Counted from the stretch's first letter, positions 1-12,372 are shown. The stretch is DNA of 64,000 nt from Leptodactylus fallax (GCA_947044405.1 CAMRHE010000206.1:2976001-3040000); one strand, 5' to 3'. A program made the numbers and translations. The notes: generated by a model from the letters alone, not told the origin.

Positions 1-790
1 GTAAAAGTAAATAAAAAAATAAAAAAAAATACTGTTGCCACATATAAAAATGCTGGAACCATTAAAATACAAAAACATTTATCTTGTACGGTAAACGCTA
101 TAGGGGAAAAAAAAAAAAATCACAATGTACCTTTTTTTCAGTTACCTTTTCACCCCCCCCCCCCAATTGAATAAAGAGTGATAAAAAAAAGGCATATGTA
201 CTCCAAACTGGTATGAAAAGTTCAGTTTGGCAAATGAGAAATGGACTGAAAAGGTGTCAGACCATGGCGAAGCAAAGCAAATATTATTATTATTTTTTTT
301 AAAAATAGTAATGCATCATGTAACTATATATATTTGTTATCACGTTACTCATAGTAACCCACAGGATAAAGGTAACATGCCATTTTTAACACATAGTCAA
401 CACAATGAAGAGAAGATAAAACTCAAAATGGTGGACTATTTTCTCCCCATTTCACCTGAGAAATAACTTTTGTACTAAATATATTTTATAATATAATATA
501 ATTTGTCTAAATATTATCTGGAAAATTAAATGGTGTCATTATAAAATCCAACATGGTCCACAAAAAAGCAAGCTCTCATATGGCTTTGTTGATGGAAAAT
601 TTAAAAAGTTATGGAAGACTGAGAGGAAATGCAGAAAATTAAAAAATACAATCATTCTGATCTCAAGGGGTTAATCATTTTAATTGATTTAATGTAATTT
701 CTCCTTGGAGTGGGTTGATCTAAGCATTAGCTATGCCAGTTCTGTGTGATTATTCATATTTACTTACTGTATGACATTATATACCGGCAG
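1..790. other. Intron of the IRF gene, AT-rich, with a repeat fragment
   Basis: This stretch lies upstream of the first visible IRF exon and is intronic by position. It is AT-rich with homopolymer runs (A-tracts near 110-118, a C-run near 153-162). About 40-235 resembles part of the TTAA-flanked repeat family seen at 23.8-25.4 kb and 58.9-59.6 kb: it shares the 'gtaaacgc.gtag.gg' stretch followed by an A-run, and the 'gaataaa.agtgat' stretch. No exon is recognised. Confidence 0.55.
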
Positions 791-1186
791 GAAAAATGCC
801 ACCGATTACTTCTTGGGAAGTTACAATATATTATCGAGGAAAGGAGGTTCTCAAACAAAATGTGTCCAAAAAATTCATTATCACAAAAGATGTTCATGAT
901 GCTCAGATGATGGAAGATACAGAAACTGTGCAATTCCCTTCAACAGATGTGCTAGTAGACCAGGTGCAGATTAGGTACACTAATAACATTCTCAGTTGTG
1001 TTGGAAATGGGCTTTTCCTTGAAGTCAATCCTGAAAATTTCAAGGTTTATGCTACAAGAATGGGCAAGTCAAGAGTTTTCTGGAGCTTGTCAAGAAGTCT
1101 AGAAACCCAAGAAACATCTTTACAGGACAACTTGTTGACTAGAGATGAGCCAACAGAGATTTTTGACTTCAATCAGTTTTGGGAAG
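791..1186 (+). CDS. irf7: Interferon regulatory factor (IRF3/IRF7 subfamily) exon: IRF-association domain
   Basis: This internal exon encodes the first part of the IRF-association domain (IAD), the SMAD/FHA-like module that mediates IRF dimerisation and co-activator binding after phosphorylation. It starts after a CAG acceptor (789-790) with two bases completing a split codon. It ends at GAAG before a GTAGGT donor, one base into a codon. The 132-aa frame is open throughout. Recognisable stretches are WEVTIYYRG, the IRYTNNILS segment, GLFLEV, TRMGKSRVFW and IFDFNQFW, which match the IRF7 IAD best and IRF3/IRF5 less well. The ATG at 796 is an internal Met, because the frame is open back to the acceptor. 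The DNA-binding domain exons lie left of the window. IRF identity is firm; IRF7 versus IRF3 is inference. Confidence 0.85.
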
Positions 1187-1353
1187 GTAGGTAATACACT
1201 ACTTGCTTGTTTTAGAGTATGTGTCAACATGTCTGTTTAGTATATTATTGTATTCCTCATAATATAACAATTCTGGAACATCTTATCCCTTATGTGTCAT
1301 TCCTACTAGAAATTTATGAGTAGATTGACTACTAGGCTTTAGCAGTTGGTTGT

Positions 1354-1973
1354 AGAGATGAGCAAATTTTCCAAAAGCTTTTGGCTTTACCAGAACTCAA
1401 AACTTTTGGGGTTCAACACTAAAGATGGGCGAACCTCACAAGATTCTTTTCACAAATATTCGTGAGATTCGACCATCCAGTCCGTTTTGTACCAAATTTG
1501 TTCTGATACAACCAGAAGTGCTATTATTATACTCATCATACCCAATAGTATAATACGCTGAGGCCCAGGGGAGGTGAGAAAATAGAAACACTCATACTCA
1601 CCTTGCCTCTCTCCAATCACTTCTGGGCATGTTTGCAGCATCCAGAGATCCCTGGCGTCCTCTTCATGTCTTCTCTGGCCTCCGTCTGACATCATGGGCC
1701 TCGGGTTCATGGGGTGATTGGGCCTCAGCCCTCACATGTGTTGGACTGAGTGTCATGATGTCAGACGGAGGCTAGAAGAGGCTTGAAGAAGAAGCTGTGG
1801 GACTGCCATGAGTGAAGGAGTATTTGTTATTATTTTTCCCCACCTCCCTTGGACCTCCACTTATTATACTCTGGCGCATGAGGTGACCTCAGAGTATAAT
1901 AGTGTTTCGTGGGTGACAAACCCAAAAAGTTTTGTATTCAACAAAAACAAAACAAATTGGTTCACCCATCTCT
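1354..1973. repeat. Foldback/MITE with 'tagagatgag' ends, carrying an internal palindromic cassette
   Basis: The left end reads tagagatgagcaaatttt. The right end, reverse-complemented, begins tagagatgggtgaacc, so the element has diverged terminal inverted repeats. It sits in the intron between the first two visible IRF exons. The interior (1547-1874) is one copy of the palindromic cassette described separately. A right-end fragment of the same family, ending 'ttcacccatctctta', is at about 34650-34709. Confidence 0.6.
1547..1874. repeat. Palindromic CpG-type cassette, copy A
   Basis: The outer arms read agtataatacgctgaggccc on the left and, inverted, ccagagtataataagtggag from the right. The left arm carries a minus-strand splice donor (AAG|GTGAGTA, around 1596-1603). 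The matching right-arm site is mutated (ATGAGT). The core has an ATTGG box (about 1718) and TGATGTCA-like sites. This copy is more CpG-depleted than copies B-D, which suggests that it is older. Confidence 0.6.
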
Positions 1974-2097
1974 ATTCACCAACAACTAATCACTATTATA
2001 ACCTTGGGTCTCTTCACTGTACATAGATTTTCTCCATAAAAAAGCTTCTATCTACAACATTTTCAGAAACTGTCATTATTTTTCCTATCTCTTTTAG

Positions 2098-2207
2098 AGT
2101 TTAAAAGTTACAAGTGCCACAGTAGGAAGTCGCCAGACTACACAATATATATGACATTTGGGCAGATTCTGTTTGAGCCAGTCATGAAGAAACTTGTACT
2201 TGTGAAG
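2098..2207 (+). CDS. irf7: IRF3/IRF7 subfamily exon: IAD central segment
   Basis: The exon begins after a 'cctatctcttttag' acceptor with two bases that complete the Glu codon split at 1186, and it ends at AAG before a GTGAGT donor in phase 0. It encodes 37 residues containing SPDYTIYMTFGQ and KKLVLVK, a close match to the 'YTIYxxFGQ...LVLVK' core of the IRF7 IAD. The exact phase fit to both neighbouring exons and the lack of stops argue for a live gene rather than a processed or decayed copy. Confidence 0.85.
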
Positions 2208-2264
2208 GTGAGTGCACAGTTCGTAAAATTCCTTCCTCTGATCATGCGAAAAATACTGTTTGAT

Positions 2265-2337
2265 TCACATGACCCTAACCCATCTATTGGGCTAGGCTGA
2301 TATGTTGGGTTCTGGTGACATACTCCCTTTCAAGACC
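2265..2337. repeat. Half of a 'ggtgacatactccctt' MITE
   Basis: The stretch with 'gggctaggctgatatgttgggttctggtgacatactcccttt' character resembles the right half of the MITE at 32767-33103. Only one arm is visible here. Confidence 0.4.
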
Positions 2338-2362
2338 TGAACGTAAGAATTCACACCATATA

Positions 2363-3987
2363 CAGTGCCTTGCGAAAGTATTTGGCCCCCTTGAACTTTT
2401 CAACCTTTTGCCACATTTCAGGCTTCAAACATAAGGATATAAAATATTAATTTTTTTGGTGAAGAATCAACAAGTGGGACACAATCGTGAAGTGGAACGA
2501 AATTTATTGGATATTTTAAACTTTTGTAAAAAATAAAAAACTGAAAAGTGGTGCGTGCAATATTATTCGGCCCCCTTAAGTTAATACTTTGTAGTGCCAC
2601 CTTTTGCTGCGATTACAGCTGCAAGTCGCTTGGGGTATGTCTCTATCAGTTTTGCACATCGAGAGACTGAAATTCTTGCCCATTCTTCCTTGGAAAACAG
2701 CTGGAGCTCAGTGAGGTTGGATGGAGAGCGTTTGTGAACAGCAGTTTTCAGCTCTTTCCACAGATTCTCGATTTGATTCAGGTCTGGACTTTGACTTGGT
2801 CATTCTAACACCTGGATACGTTTGTGAACCATTCGATTGTAGATTTTGCTTTATGTTTGGGATCATTGTCTTGGAAGATAAATCTCCGTCCCAGTCTCAG
2901 GTCTTTTGCAGACTCCAACAGGTTTTCTTCCAGAATGGTCCTGTATTTGGCTCCATCCATCTTCCCATCAATTTTAACCATCTTCCCTGTCCCTGCTGAA
3001 GAAAAGCAGGCCAAAACCATGATGCTGCCACCACCATGTGTGACTGTGAGGATGGTGTGTTCAGGGTGATGAGCTGTGTTGCGTTTAGGCCAAACATATC
3101 GTTTTGCTTTGTGGCCAAAAAGTTCAATTTTGGTTTCATCTGACCAGAGCACCTTCTTCCACATGTTTGGTGTGTCTCCCAGGTGGCTTGTGGCAAACTT
3201 TAAACGAGACTTTTTATGGATATCTTTGAGAAATGGCTTTCTTCTTGCCACTCTTCCATAAAGGCCAGATTTGTGCAGTGTACGACTGATTGTTGTCCTA
3301 TGGACAGACTCTCCCACCTCAGCTGTAGATCTCTGCAGTTCATCCAGAGTGATCATGGGCCTCTTGGCTGCATCTCTGATCAGTCTTCTCCTTGTTTGAG
3401 ATGAAAGTTTAGAGGGATGGCCGGGTCTTGGTAGATTTGCAGTGGTCTGATACTCCTTCCATTTCAATATGATTGCTTGCACAGTGCTCCTTGGGATGTT
3501 TAAAGTTTGGGAAATCTTTTTGTATCCAAATCCGGCTTTAAAATTCTCCACAACAGTATCACGGACCTGCCTGGTGTGTTCCTTGGTCTTCATGATGCTC
3601 TCTGCGCTTTAAACAGAACCCTGAGACTATCACAGAGCAGGTGCATTTATACGGAGACTTGATTACACACAGGTGGATTATATTTATCATCATCAGTCAT
3701 TTAGGACTACATTGGATCATTCAGAGATCCTCACTGAACTTCTGGAGTGAGTTTGCTGCACTGAAAGTAAAGGGGCCGAATAATATTGCACGCCCCACTT
3801 TTCAGTTTTTTATTTTTTACAAAAGTTTAAATTAACCAATAAACTTCGTTCCACTTCACAATTGTGTCCCACTTGTTGTTGATTCTTCACCAAAAAATTA
3901 AAATTTTATATCCCTATGTTTGAAGCCTAAAATGTGGCAAAACAAATTGAAAAGCTCAAGGGGGCCGAATACTTTCGCAAGGCACTG
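2363..3987 (-). mobile_element. Tc1/mariner element (1.6 kb), full length, decayed
   Basis: Both ends read cagtgccttgcgaaagtatt with one mismatch and are followed by ggcccccttga. The element is flanked by TA dinucleotides (2361-2362 and 3988-3989), the Tc1/mariner target site. The length of 1625 bp is normal for a complete element. The transposase is on the - strand and broken. The element lies in the last IRF intron, antisense to the gene. Confidence 0.95.
2581..3593 (-). pseudogene. Tc1-like transposase, frameshifted
   Basis: Transposase would bind the terminal repeats and cut and paste the element. The frame opens with MKTKEHTRQVRD, followed by helix-turn-helix sequence (KKISQTLNIPRSTVQAII). 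It holds the first catalytic Asp (LWSDETKIELFG) and the second (QDNDPKH). After about residue 255 the frame shifts and runs into a stop. The C-terminal third continues in another frame with a Trp-to-stop change just before the SQSPDLN.IENLW motif that holds the catalytic Glu, and it ends at TTKY. At least two inactivating lesions are therefore present, so this copy cannot make active protein. Confidence 0.92.
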
Positions 3988-4304
3988 TAGCTGAAGTCTA
4001 AAGGCCTGACCTCTAAAGGCCTCCATAAATATAAGAGAAAAGTTGGCCTAACCTGCCTATTTTGGTGGGACCAACCAACTATTTAATGTGTATAGGGCCT
4101 CTCTGTTGGGGGGAAGGATGGATTCAGTATGGTGAATGTTCCCCTGGGAAATAAGGCACCACCTTAGGTGTGTGCCAGTTTCTTACTTCCCTTGCTCAAT
4201 TAAATAAAACATACTTGTCTAACCAAACAGGCTGTTTTCCCATGAAAGACATTTATGCCATATCCATAACTGATGGAGCAGGAATGTAATGCAATGTGTG
4301 TTCT

Positions 4305-4695
4305 TAAAGGGGTTTTTCCACCAAAGACATATCCACCCCTGGGACTCACACCTATCTCTAAAATGAAGCCCTCCAGGCTCCGTCCCCTTCTTACTTCACA
4401 CTGCATCCTTGCTGTCAAGACTATCTTTAGTGGCCGGGCTTTATGGAAACTGTTTCTATAACTCCCATGGAAGTGAATGGGAGTTAGGGAAACAGCATAG
4501 AATAGTCAGCTACACTGTTTCTGCAAAGCCTGATGATTGAGGATAGTCTTCTGAGCAAGGTTTCTTTGAGGTAAGAGCTGGGGGGCAGAGTATTTTTATT
4601 GATAGGTGTGGGTCCCTGAGGTGAGACCCACATCTATCAGACATTTATGGCATATTCTGTGGATATGCCATAAATGTCTTTTGTTGAAAACCCCA
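4305..4695. repeat. Foldback MITE with 'aaaggggtttttcc' ends
   Basis: The left end is aaaggggtttttccaccaaa. The right end, reverse-complemented, is ggggttttcaacaaaagaca. Subterminal 'agacatttatggcatat' sequence near 4645 forms a second hairpin with 'atatgccataaatgtct'. No coding capacity is seen. Confidence 0.6.
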
Positions 4696-4949
4696 TTATG
4701 AGCACACATTACATTACATTGTAGTATACGGTATGTGTCTTCCAATGTACATGTATTCCCATTGGGTGTTTCCCCAGAATGTTACACATTACATTACACA
4801 GCAGTCACATATATAGAGAGAACAGAAATATAACATCAGCAAAATAAAGAGAGAGCAACAGTCATAAACGATACTTAGGTGGAGAGGAAGCTTCATCGTC
4901 AGTCACCATTAGGTTTCAACCCTCTTATAATCCACCCTTACACATACAG

Positions 4950-6785
4950 AACCAGGATGTTTAAATATCTAAGTTCTACCTTTTTTATTCTAGACATGGA
5001 AAGCATTTAACGTCATAACAGATTGCATAAGTCCTTGGCAGTGAAATGGTTAAAAGAGCAATCTGATTTCTTAGTGACATTAGAGTCGATAACATTATTA
5101 GCATTTTTATAGGAGAGTTGGCTCAAAATCTTCAACTCCCAGTGAGCCTTGAAGTTCACAGCCTGAGAATGAGACTTCTAGGAGCAACCTAGAATATAGA
5201 CTACCATTGAATATAAAAGTATTCCCCTTATGGCTATAGACAACCAGGGAATATAACATTACCCCCATTCATGTCTTAGACCACCATTGAATATAAAGGT
5301 ATCTCCTTATGGCTATAGAAAACCAGGGAATATAATATTACCCCCTTTCACGTTTTAGACCACCATTGAATATAATGGTATCTTCTTATGGCTGTAGACA
5401 ACCAAGGAATATAACATTACCCCCTTTCATGTCTTAGACCACCATTGAATATAAAGGTATCCCCCTTAGGACTATAGACAACCAGGGAATATAACATTAC
5501 CCCCTTTCACGCCTTAGACCACCATTTAATATAAAGGTATCCCCCTTAGGACTATAGACAACCAGGGAATATAACATTACCCCCTTTCACGCCTTAGACC
5601 ACCATTTAATATAAAAGTATCCCCCTTATGGCTATAGACAACCAGGGAATATAACATTACCCCCATTCATGTCTTAGACCACCATTGAGTATAAAGGTAT
5701 CTCCTTATGGCTATAGACAACCAGGGAATATAACATTACCCCCTTTCACATTTTAGACCACCATTGAATATAAAGGTATCCCCCTTATGGCTATATACAA
5801 CCAGGGAATATAACATTATGCCCTTTCACGTCTTAGACCACCATTTAATATAAAGGTATCTCTCTTAGGACTATAGACAACCAGGGAATATAACATTACC
5901 CCCTTTCATGTCTTAGACCACCATTTAATATAAAGGTATCCCCTTTAGGGCTATAGACAACCAGGGAATATAACATTACCCCCTTTCATGTCTTAGACCA
6001 CCACTGAATATAAAGGTATCTCCTTAGGGCTATAGACAACCAGGGAATATAACATTACCCACTTTATAGCCTGAGACCAGCAGGGAATACAACAATATTC
6101 CCTTTTACAGCCGTAATTATTAGTGATTGTTATAATATCAACATTAGTATATATACAGTATTGATGACCCATCTATAGGTGATCAGATTAATATCAGATC
6201 AGTAGGGGTACAACTTGTGTGACCCCATCGATCAGCTGATTAAAGGGGCCACTATGCTTGGGTCAATGCTGCCAACTGTTCACTGTTCTGTACACCAGGG
6301 CTTCATTGTTAAATTAATTTAAGTAATTTCTTGCATTGTAGTATTCTATAAACTATCAATAGCAAATAATTCTATAATGACCCTGATTCTTGGTTATAAG
6401 ATCTGCTACTGTCTGTAAAAAGTGACAAACGCACCACTAGCAGAGATCTTAAAGTAACAGAGTGTGGTTTTTCATTTTTTTCCACAATTTTCACATTTAC
6501 AGAATTTAACATTTTTCAAAACCTTATTAGTGATCTATATAGTGTTTACTTACCGGATATATGGTGTGGACATGTCCCAGTCTTTTGAAAAAAGCTAAGA
6601 AATGACACAGAGGTCTTGTCCATGGTGTTGAGCAGGTCTTCTCACAAGGAACTGACTTCAGTCTTGAGTTGAGAATTGAGTCTTGTTGTGTGAACTTACT
6701 GTATTTATCATTAGTTGTATTAAGTTTCACTTTCCTATTCCTGGGTTAGGATCAACCTCTTTCTTCCTTCCCCCATATCTTTCCC
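4950..6785. repeat. Segmental tandem duplication, unit A
   Basis: The unit starts with 'aaccaggatgtttaaatatctaag' and ends with 'cctattcctgggttaggatcaacct' followed by 'cttcccccatat'. Unit B (6868-8557) repeats this order of landmarks: the 'attctagacatggaaag' stretch, the 'accaccattg.atataaa' array, the 'gatcagat.aatat.agatcagt' stretch, and the 'cccagtcttttgaaaa' stretch. Each unit therefore carries its own minisatellite. The units lie in the last IRF intron and are non-coding. Confidence 0.8.
5200..6115 (+). repeat. Minisatellite, about 79-bp unit, about 11 copies
   Basis: Each unit reads roughly 'gaccaccattgaatataaaggtatc' then 'cttatggctatagacaaccagggaatataacattaccccctttcatgtctta'. Successive 'accaccatt' starts are spaced 78-80 bp apart. 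Units differ by a few substitutions. It lies inside duplication unit A. Confidence 0.9.
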
Positions 6786-6867
6786 AGCAGATTTCCCAGC
6801 TCCCAACAAGGCGCAACAGTCAAAAACTATACTTGGAGGGGAAACTTTGACAGTCACCTCCCTTACC

Positions 6868-8557
6868 CAACAGAACCAGGAAGTTAAAATATCTAAGCTT
6901 TATATTCTAGACATGGAAAGAATGATAGACATGTCCTTGGTAATGATACGGTTAAAACGAAAATCATATTTCTTAGTGACATTGCAGTCGATGATATTGT
7001 TAGCATTGTTTTATGAGAGTTGTCTCCATATGATAACACTCCAGTTGTTGAAAAACTTCAACTCCAAGTCAGCCCTGATAGCCACAGCTGAGGATCTACA
7101 GCCTGAGAATGGGGCTTCTAGGAGCAACCTAAATTTAACACTGAACCCTTCGCTTCCATAGACCACCATTGGATATAAAATAATTTCCCTTTATAGCCTC
7201 ATATCACCAGGGAATATAACATTACCCCTTTTTCTGCCTTAGACCACCACTCAGTATTAAAGTATCCTTCTTTATGGCCATAGACCACCAGAGAATATAA
7301 CATTGTCCCATTTGCTGTCTTAGACTACTAAGGAATATAACATTAACCCATTTACTGCCTTAGACTACTAAGGAATATAACATTAACCCATTTACTGCCT
7401 TAGACTACTAGTATCCTCCTTTATGGCCATAGATGACAAGGGAATATCCCATTTAATGCCATAGACCACCAGGGAATATAGCATTCTCCCATTTGCTGCA
7501 TTAAACTACTAAGGAATATAACATTAACCCATTTACTGCCTTAGACTACCAGGGAATGTAACATTAACACATTTACTGCCTTAGACTACTAGTATCCTCC
7601 TTTATGGCCATAGACCACAAGGGAATATCCCATTTACTGCCATATACCACCAGGGAATATAACATTAACCCATTTACTGCCTTGGACTACTAGGGAATAT
7701 AACATTAACCCATTTACTGCCTTGGACTACTAGAGAATATAACATTATCCCATTTACTGTCTTAGACTACCAGTATCCTCCTTTATGGCCATAGACCACA
7801 AGGGAATACTCCATTTACTGCCATAGACTACTATGTAATATAACATTATCCTCACTATGGCCTTAGACCACCAGGGAATATAACATTATCCCTTTACTGC
7901 ATTTAACTAATAGTGAATATCAAATGGGTTCTCCAATACTTTAATATTAATGACCTATCCATAGTTGATCAGATCAATATTAGATCAGTGGGAGTCAGAC
8001 TCATGGGCCCTGATTGGCTGATTAAAGGGGTCACTACATTTAGGTCAATGTTGCCACTTATTCCCTGTACTGTATACCATGTCTTCAATATTAAAGTCAC
8101 TGAAAATCCCTTTAAGTAATTTCTTGTGGTATTCTATCAGAATCAAATTTCTATAATGACCCTTATCCTTAGTTATAAGATCTGGCACAAAAAGTAAAAA
8201 GGACACTGATAAACCCACCACTGGCAGAGATCTTAATGCAACAGTGTATAATTTTTCATATTTTCCAGCATTTTTGCATTTACAGAATTTTCAACACTTT
8301 TCAAAATGTTATTGGTGGTCTATGTAGTTTTCACTTACTGGATATGTGGGGTACACATGTCCCAGTCTTTTGAAAAGAGCTAAGAAATGGCACCAAAGTC
8401 TTGTCCATGTCGTAGAGCAGAGGTCTTCTCACAAGTATATTGGTTTCACGCTTTGGAATTGAGACTTGTTATGTGAATTTATAGTCAAGTTAAGTTTCAC
8501 TTTCCTATTCCTGGGTTAGGATCAACCTTCTTACTCCTTCCCCCATATGTTTTCATG
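6868..8557. repeat. Segmental tandem duplication, unit B
   Basis: This is the partner of unit A, with the same flanking landmarks and substantial divergence. Its internal array (7155-7900) has evolved a shorter period and a different consensus ('gactactagggaatataac', 'attaacccatttactgcctta'). No gene is recognised; the 104-aa frame at 6847-7161 is an artefact of this repeat. Confidence 0.78.
7155..7900 (+). repeat. Degenerate minisatellite in unit B
   Basis: Tandem units of about 40-80 bp are built on 'ttagactactaaggaatataacattaacccatttactgcc', with periodic 'cctttatggccatagaccac' blocks. It is derived from the same ancestral unit as the array at 5200-6115 but has a different higher-order structure. 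Confidence 0.8.
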
Positions 8558-9372
8558 CTGTTTAACCAGATGAACTTTGAGTTGTGTCGGGGATGAGTAA
8601 GCTGATGGTTTTAACTGTGTATGTAAACATTCCTCATTTTTATAAAACATTACAATTTTTCATTGTCATGAATTTTTTAGATCACCAAGCAAGATTTACT
8701 AAGCAATATACTTGTATGCCAAAACTGTGTCAATGACTAAGTCAAAAAAAGAATACATGGTGTATGTGAAATTTATTATGTGTATTAGACATTTTTCAAA
8801 CCTTCCTCAACAGTTTTAAAACAAGTATAGAAAATATATCATGGCAAAGATTAGTCTTAAAATTAGCAATATTTGATAAAAATTGAAGACATTTCTGGAT
8901 GAAAAGTAATGGTGTACTACTATGTACATCATTCAGCAGCACTCATTGCTGGTTTCCACCATCTTCTACATTCAAGCTCTTGGGGTTCCCTAGTACTGGC
9001 CACGTGTTATCTTTTCTGTTTATTCTGAGCTCTCATGAATGAACACAATGACACACACTGTTACACAGCTATAAGATGTACATCTTATTCTCCTTCTCCA
9101 CTTCTCATACTCAACCCTGTGCTTGCTGTAGGCGGCCTTCCCACATTTCAGAAATAATCTCCGCCCCTTGTGTATGTGACTAGCAGATATTTTAAGTTAA
9201 TACCCTCTCCCTGTGATGCCTGACCTTCCTATTTTCAGCTGCTGCTCTCCCAGAACAGTCGGGCCACTTCCTCCCACTGAACCGACTACACAGGCGGTAT
9301 GTCTGCCCCTGTATAGGGTCACTGCAAAGTACCACTTCCCCGTTCTCTATATAGGGAAACTGAACAGTACCA
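8558..9372. other. IRF intron sequence, nothing recognised
   Basis: Unique-looking AT-rich DNA without an exon, repeat end or RNA gene that I can support. Confidence 0.4.
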
Positions 9373-9572
9373 TTTAAATGGATGGTGCACAGTAACAATT
9401 GTCTTATCCTGTATGCTGGGAGTAATTTTCAGTATCTGCCCTTATTCTGTATACTGTATATGGATGGTGCACAGTACCCCTTGTCATATCCTGCATGCAG
9501 GGTAATTCTCAGTATCTGCTATTATTTTGCATATATGGACAGTGCACAGCACCACTTGTCTTATCCTGTATG
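9373..9572 (+). repeat. Short tandem array (about 80-bp unit), left part
   Basis: Units contain 'tatggatggtgcacagtacc', 'cttgtc.tatcctg.atgc' and 'attttcagtatctgcc'. The array continues at 12482-12590 on the other side of the hAT element, showing that the transposon landed inside it. Confidence 0.75.
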
Positions 9573-10539
9573 CAGGGCCAGTTTTAGACAAAGTGGGGCC
9601 CTGGGCAAAATTAAAAGCGGGGCCCCAAATGCTGATATGCAAACAACACCATCGTCTTCCAGTGGCAACCCCTATAATAACGCCTCCTTTCTGCCAACAA
9701 AAAAGTAATAACAAGCCCCATTTACCACACACAATTCAAATTAGCACCTCTGTACAGCCTAATAGATTTTTGCACCCAGTTATTATAGCGCCTCCTTATA
9801 AATAATAGCCCCTGCTTATAAATAATATTACACCTTTATCAGTAATAGCTCCCTTATAAATGATAAATAGTGCCCTGTATCAGTAATTTTCCCCCTTATC
9901 AGTAACAGACACCCCGTAAAAATAATACTGCTCCCTTATTAATAATAGCCCCCTCATAAATAATAGTTACCCTTATAGATAATAGTCCCCATTATCACTA
10001 ATAGCCCCTTTATAAATAAGCCCACTTAACAATTACACCCCCCTTATAAATAGTTCCCCTCTTATAAATAATAGCTCCCCCTTATAATGGATGCCTTATA
10101 TATAATAGTTCCCCCCTTATAAATAATAGCCCGTCTTATAAATAATAGTTCCCCCTTATAATAGCCCACTCATACTTAAGTTTCCCAATTATATATAGTA
10201 ACCCACCCTTATATATAATAGTTCTCCGTTATACAGTGTCGGACTGAAGGGCCTTAGGCCCACCAGAGGATCTTGTTCTGGGGCCCCACCCAACAGCTTC
10301 CTTCTAATAGCCTACACCGCGGCTCAACATATGTGCTGACTATCTGGGGTTACTGAGTATGTTCCCAGTATAGTCAGCCCCTACAGTACTGTGCAGGTCC
10401 CAATAACTCCAGGGCCGGTTCATGCACAGTACTGTATGGGGAATGACATGGCCATGGCTCACTACACGTATGTGCAAGATTATAGTGAGGGAGCTGTGAT
10501 GTAGACATAGCACACAGGGCTGCCAGCAGGAATTTTGAG

Positions 10540-11995
10540 CCCCCACAGTATAATGCTCCCCAGTATAAAATGCTCCCCTGAACCCTCCACAGTTTCCCCA
10601 CATGGTATATAATGCTCCACAGTGGACCCACACAGTATAAAATGCTCCCCTGAGCCCCCCATAGTGGCCCCACAAGGTATATAAGGCTCCACACAGTATA
10701 CTACCTCTTAGTGGCCCCAGACAGTAAAATATGCTGCCCAGCAGCCCCACACAATATAATATGCTCCATACAGTATAATATGCACCCCACAGTGCCCCCA
10801 CAGTATAATGCTTCACAGTGGCCTAACACAGTATAACATGCTCCACAATGGCCTCCACACATTTTAATATACTGTATATAGGGGTTCCCCCAGTATAATG
10901 TTCCACAGTGGTCCCCCACAGTATAATATGCTACCCACAGTCCCCCCCCAGTATAATGCTCTACAATGGCCCCACAGAGTATAATATGCTCCCGAGAAGC
11001 CCTACACAATATAATAAACTCCACAGTGTCCCACACAGTAGAACAGGCTTCCCACACTGCCCCTTCCCCCCCAGTATAAAGCTCCACAGTGGCCCATAGT
11101 ATAATATGCTCCCCAGAGGGCCCCCGCTAGTATAATGCTCCACAGTGCCCCCCCAGGATTTTGCTCCACAGTGGCCCCACGCAATATATAATGCTCCCCA
11201 GAGTGTCCCCCCAGTATAATGTTCCACAGTAGGCCCCACGCAGTATAATATACTACCCGGAGGACCCTCTAGTATAATGCTCCTTAGTTCACCCCCGAAT
11301 AATGCCCCACAGTGGCGCCATGCAATATAATATGCTCTGCAGATGGCCCCCCCAGAATAATGCTCCACAGTGACCCCACACAGTATAACATGCTCCAGAA
11401 TGACCTCCACACAGTATAATATACCGCCCAGAGAGGTTCCCCCAGTATAATGCTCCACAGTGGCCCAAAACAGTATAATATGCTCTCCAGAGGGCCCCCC
11501 CCCACAGTATAATGCTCCATGGTGGCCCCACACAGTATAATATGCTCTCCAGAGGGGCCCCTCAGTATAATTCTCCAAAGTGGCCCCAGAGAATATAACA
11601 TGCTCTCCAGAGCCCCCCCACATTATAATGCTCCACAGAGGCCCCATACAGTATAATATGCTATCCAGAGGGGCCCCCTCAGTTAAATGCTCCACAGAGG
11701 CCCCACACAGCATAATATGCTATCCAAAGGGCCCCCTCCCCAGTATAATGCTCCACAGGAGCCCCACACAGTATAATACACTATCCAGAGGGCCCCCCCA
11801 GTATAATGCTCCACAGGAGCCCCACACAGCATAATATGCTATCCAAAGGGCCCCCCTCCCCAGTATAATGCTCCACAGGAGTCCCACACATTATAATACA
11901 CTATCCAGAGGGGGGCCCCAGTATAATGCTCCACAGGAGCCCCACACAGTAGAATACACTATCCAGAGGGGGCCCCCCAGTATAATGCTCCACAG
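10540..11995 (+). repeat. Tandem array inside the hAT element, 36-40-bp units
   Basis: Degenerate units of 'cacacagtataatatgctcc' plus 'ccagaggg' or 'acagtggcccc' repeat some 38 times. Related motifs, in either orientation, form arrays at 19980-20575, 26700-27440, 28300-28570 and 38560-39030. Long frames crossing this array on both strands are repeat artefacts and not genes. Confidence 0.9.
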
Positions 11996-12048
11996 TGGCC
12001 CTACAGACTACCTTAGTGCTAGTGTTATATTATACTCTGGGGTCTCTT

Positions 12049-12372
12049 CAGACCCCAGAGTGTAATAAGCGAAGGCCCCGGGGAAGTAAGGCAAAATAAC
12101 AAACAGTTATACGCACCTTGTTCTTACCTCTCCTGGGCCTCCTCGCGCTGCTCCGCTATCCCCACCGGCGACCGCTTCTTCTTTTCTGCGGCTGACGTCA
12201 CGTGTTGTGGACGTCACCGCTGAGGCCTGTGATTGGGCCTCAGCGGTTATGTGAGCACGCCCCACGTGACCTGGCCTCAGCGGTGTTGTCCGGAACGCAA
12301 GAAGATGACGTCGGACGCCAAGGACAGGTGAGTAAAAATGTTTGTTATTTTTACTCACCTCGGAAAGGGGCC
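12049..12372. repeat. Palindromic CpG-rich cassette, copy B
   Basis: The left arm starts cagaccccagagtgtaataa. The arms carry outward donors: minus-strand AG|GTAAGAA at 12121-12129 and plus-strand CAG|GTGAGTA with GT at 12328. The core is CpG-rich and contains TGACGTCACGTG (about 12194), a second GACGTCAC, an ATTGGGCC box (about 12232) and CCACGTGA. It has no open frame of note. Function is not known; see the finding on a mobile promoter-like module. Confidence 0.75.

Noticed and set aside
5200..6115. CRISPR-like array
   Set aside because: Unit-to-unit variation is scattered with no constant-repeat/unique-spacer pattern, and the DNA is vertebrate. It is a minisatellite.
6847..7161. 104-aa frame considered as an exon
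   Set aside because: Lies wholly in duplication unit B. The homologous part of unit A is not open in the same way and no domain is seen.
10340..11713. Long minus-strand frames (106-250 aa) rich in 'GAxYTVWGHCGALY' phrases
   Set aside because: They follow the period of the tandem array inside the hAT element and occur in several frames on both strands. This is repeat translation and not a gene.
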